Shown: positions 63,905 through 64,000 of the stretch, in pieces
Layout: every line of letters begins with the position of its first letter
Numbering within the stretch: position 1 is the stretch's first letter
DNA from: Caballeronia sp. Lep1P3
Lineage (GTDB): Bacteria; Pseudomonadota; Gammaproteobacteria; Burkholderiales; Burkholderiaceae
Direction: 5' to 3'
Assembly: GCF_022879595.1 (NCBI RefSeq)
Contig: NZ_CP084265.1
Coordinates: 806,001-870,000, forward strand
DNA: 64,000 nucleotides
Made by a program: the position numbers and the translations under genes
The notes under the pieces: model-generated
Told to the model about the DNA's origin: nothing
Database searches by the model: none
Seen by the model: the letters and a program-made list of their open reading frames with translations, nothing else

Positions 63905-64000
63905 ATGAGCCAAGTATCCCAATCCATTTTCAAGGCTTACGACATTCGCGGCATCGTCGGCAAGACGGTCGACAAGGATGTCGCGAAGAGCATCGGCCGC
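63905..64000 (+). CDS. manB: Phosphomannomutase/phosphoglucomutase, 5' end only
   Basis: The window ends 32 codons into this gene. ATG 63905 is preceded by AGAGG. The first residues, SIFKAYDIRGIVGKTVD, are the hallmark N-terminus of alpha-D-phosphohexomutases (AlgC/ManB/CpsG type), with the conserved YDIRG. The enzyme would convert mannose-6-phosphate to mannose-1-phosphate for ManC. The catalytic serine loop lies beyond the edge. Confidence 0.88.
   Translation, partial: MSQVSQSIFKAYDIRGIVGKTVDKDVAKSIGR

Noticed and set aside
1..64000. tRNA, rRNA, CRISPR arrays and attachment sites
   Set aside because: Scanning for T-loop motifs, long structured RNA and regularly spaced repeats gave nothing convincing; the only regular arrays are the repeats near 28-30 kb.

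Overview
The window looks like a chromosomal (or large-replicon) stretch of a Burkholderia-type betaproteobacterium. Core genes are very GC-rich and use almost only G/C-ending codons. The protein families (WbpV/WbpL/WbpM, BceE/BceF-type export proteins, paired GlxA/AraC regulators, IS21/IS256 elements) match Burkholderia, Paraburkholderia and Caballeronia, and a genus closer than that cannot be fixed from sequence alone. No rRNA, tRNA or CRISPR array was seen.

Layout. (1) 1-19 kb is an accessory region with lower GC and low coding density. It holds decayed glycan-modification genes (a methyltransferase and a GtrA-family protein), a DDE transposon, a tyrosine recombinase with an extra Fis-like helix-turn-helix, a ParB-like protein with a duplicated DNA-binding domain, a StbB-like plasmid-stability gene coupled to what may be the tail of a ParM-like gene, a NERD protein, and a zinc-motif protein. 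One segment is duplicated (about 8.9-12.4 kb and 13.65-14.5 kb), and one copy is split by an IS21 element with a recognisable target duplication. (2) 19-28 kb is the end of an O-antigen-type locus: a family 2 glycosyltransferase, then wbpV, wbpL and wbpM with overlapping stop/start codons. A LysR regulator, a PAP2 phosphatase, a GlxA-type regulator and galU follow. (3) 28-30.4 kb is a repeat-rich spacer: a 107-109 bp tandem repeat, a long inverted repeat whose left arm is interrupted by an IS256 element, and two microsatellites.

(4) 30.4-57 kb holds a nearly complete Wzx/Wzy-dependent exopolysaccharide system. It has a GDP-mannose Nudix hydrolase, a lipid-anchored GH39-like glycosidase, a second GlxA-type regulator, manC, a WcaJ-type initiating transferase, Wza, the Wzc tyrosine kinase, gmd, fcl, four glycosyltransferase genes in all, a WcaF-like acetyltransferase, a GMC-type flavin oxidoreductase, a Wzy-like polymerase and a Wzx flippase. 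The predicted product contains mannose and L-fucose, is acetylated, and may be enzymatically oxidised. No Wzb-type phosphatase gene is present in the locus. (5) 57-63.5 kb holds a dienelactone hydrolase and then a second, oppositely oriented glycan operon (flippase, two glycosyltransferases, galE, a WecA/MraY-type transferase). The window ends in the first codons of a phosphomannomutase gene.

Together, GalU, ManC, Gmm, the partial phosphomannomutase, Gmd/Fcl and GalE would supply or balance UDP-glucose, GDP-mannose, GDP-fucose and UDP-hexose pools for three surface-glycan assembly lines. Three different lipid-linked initiating enzymes (WbpL, WcaJ and the WecA-like protein) are encoded within 38 kb.
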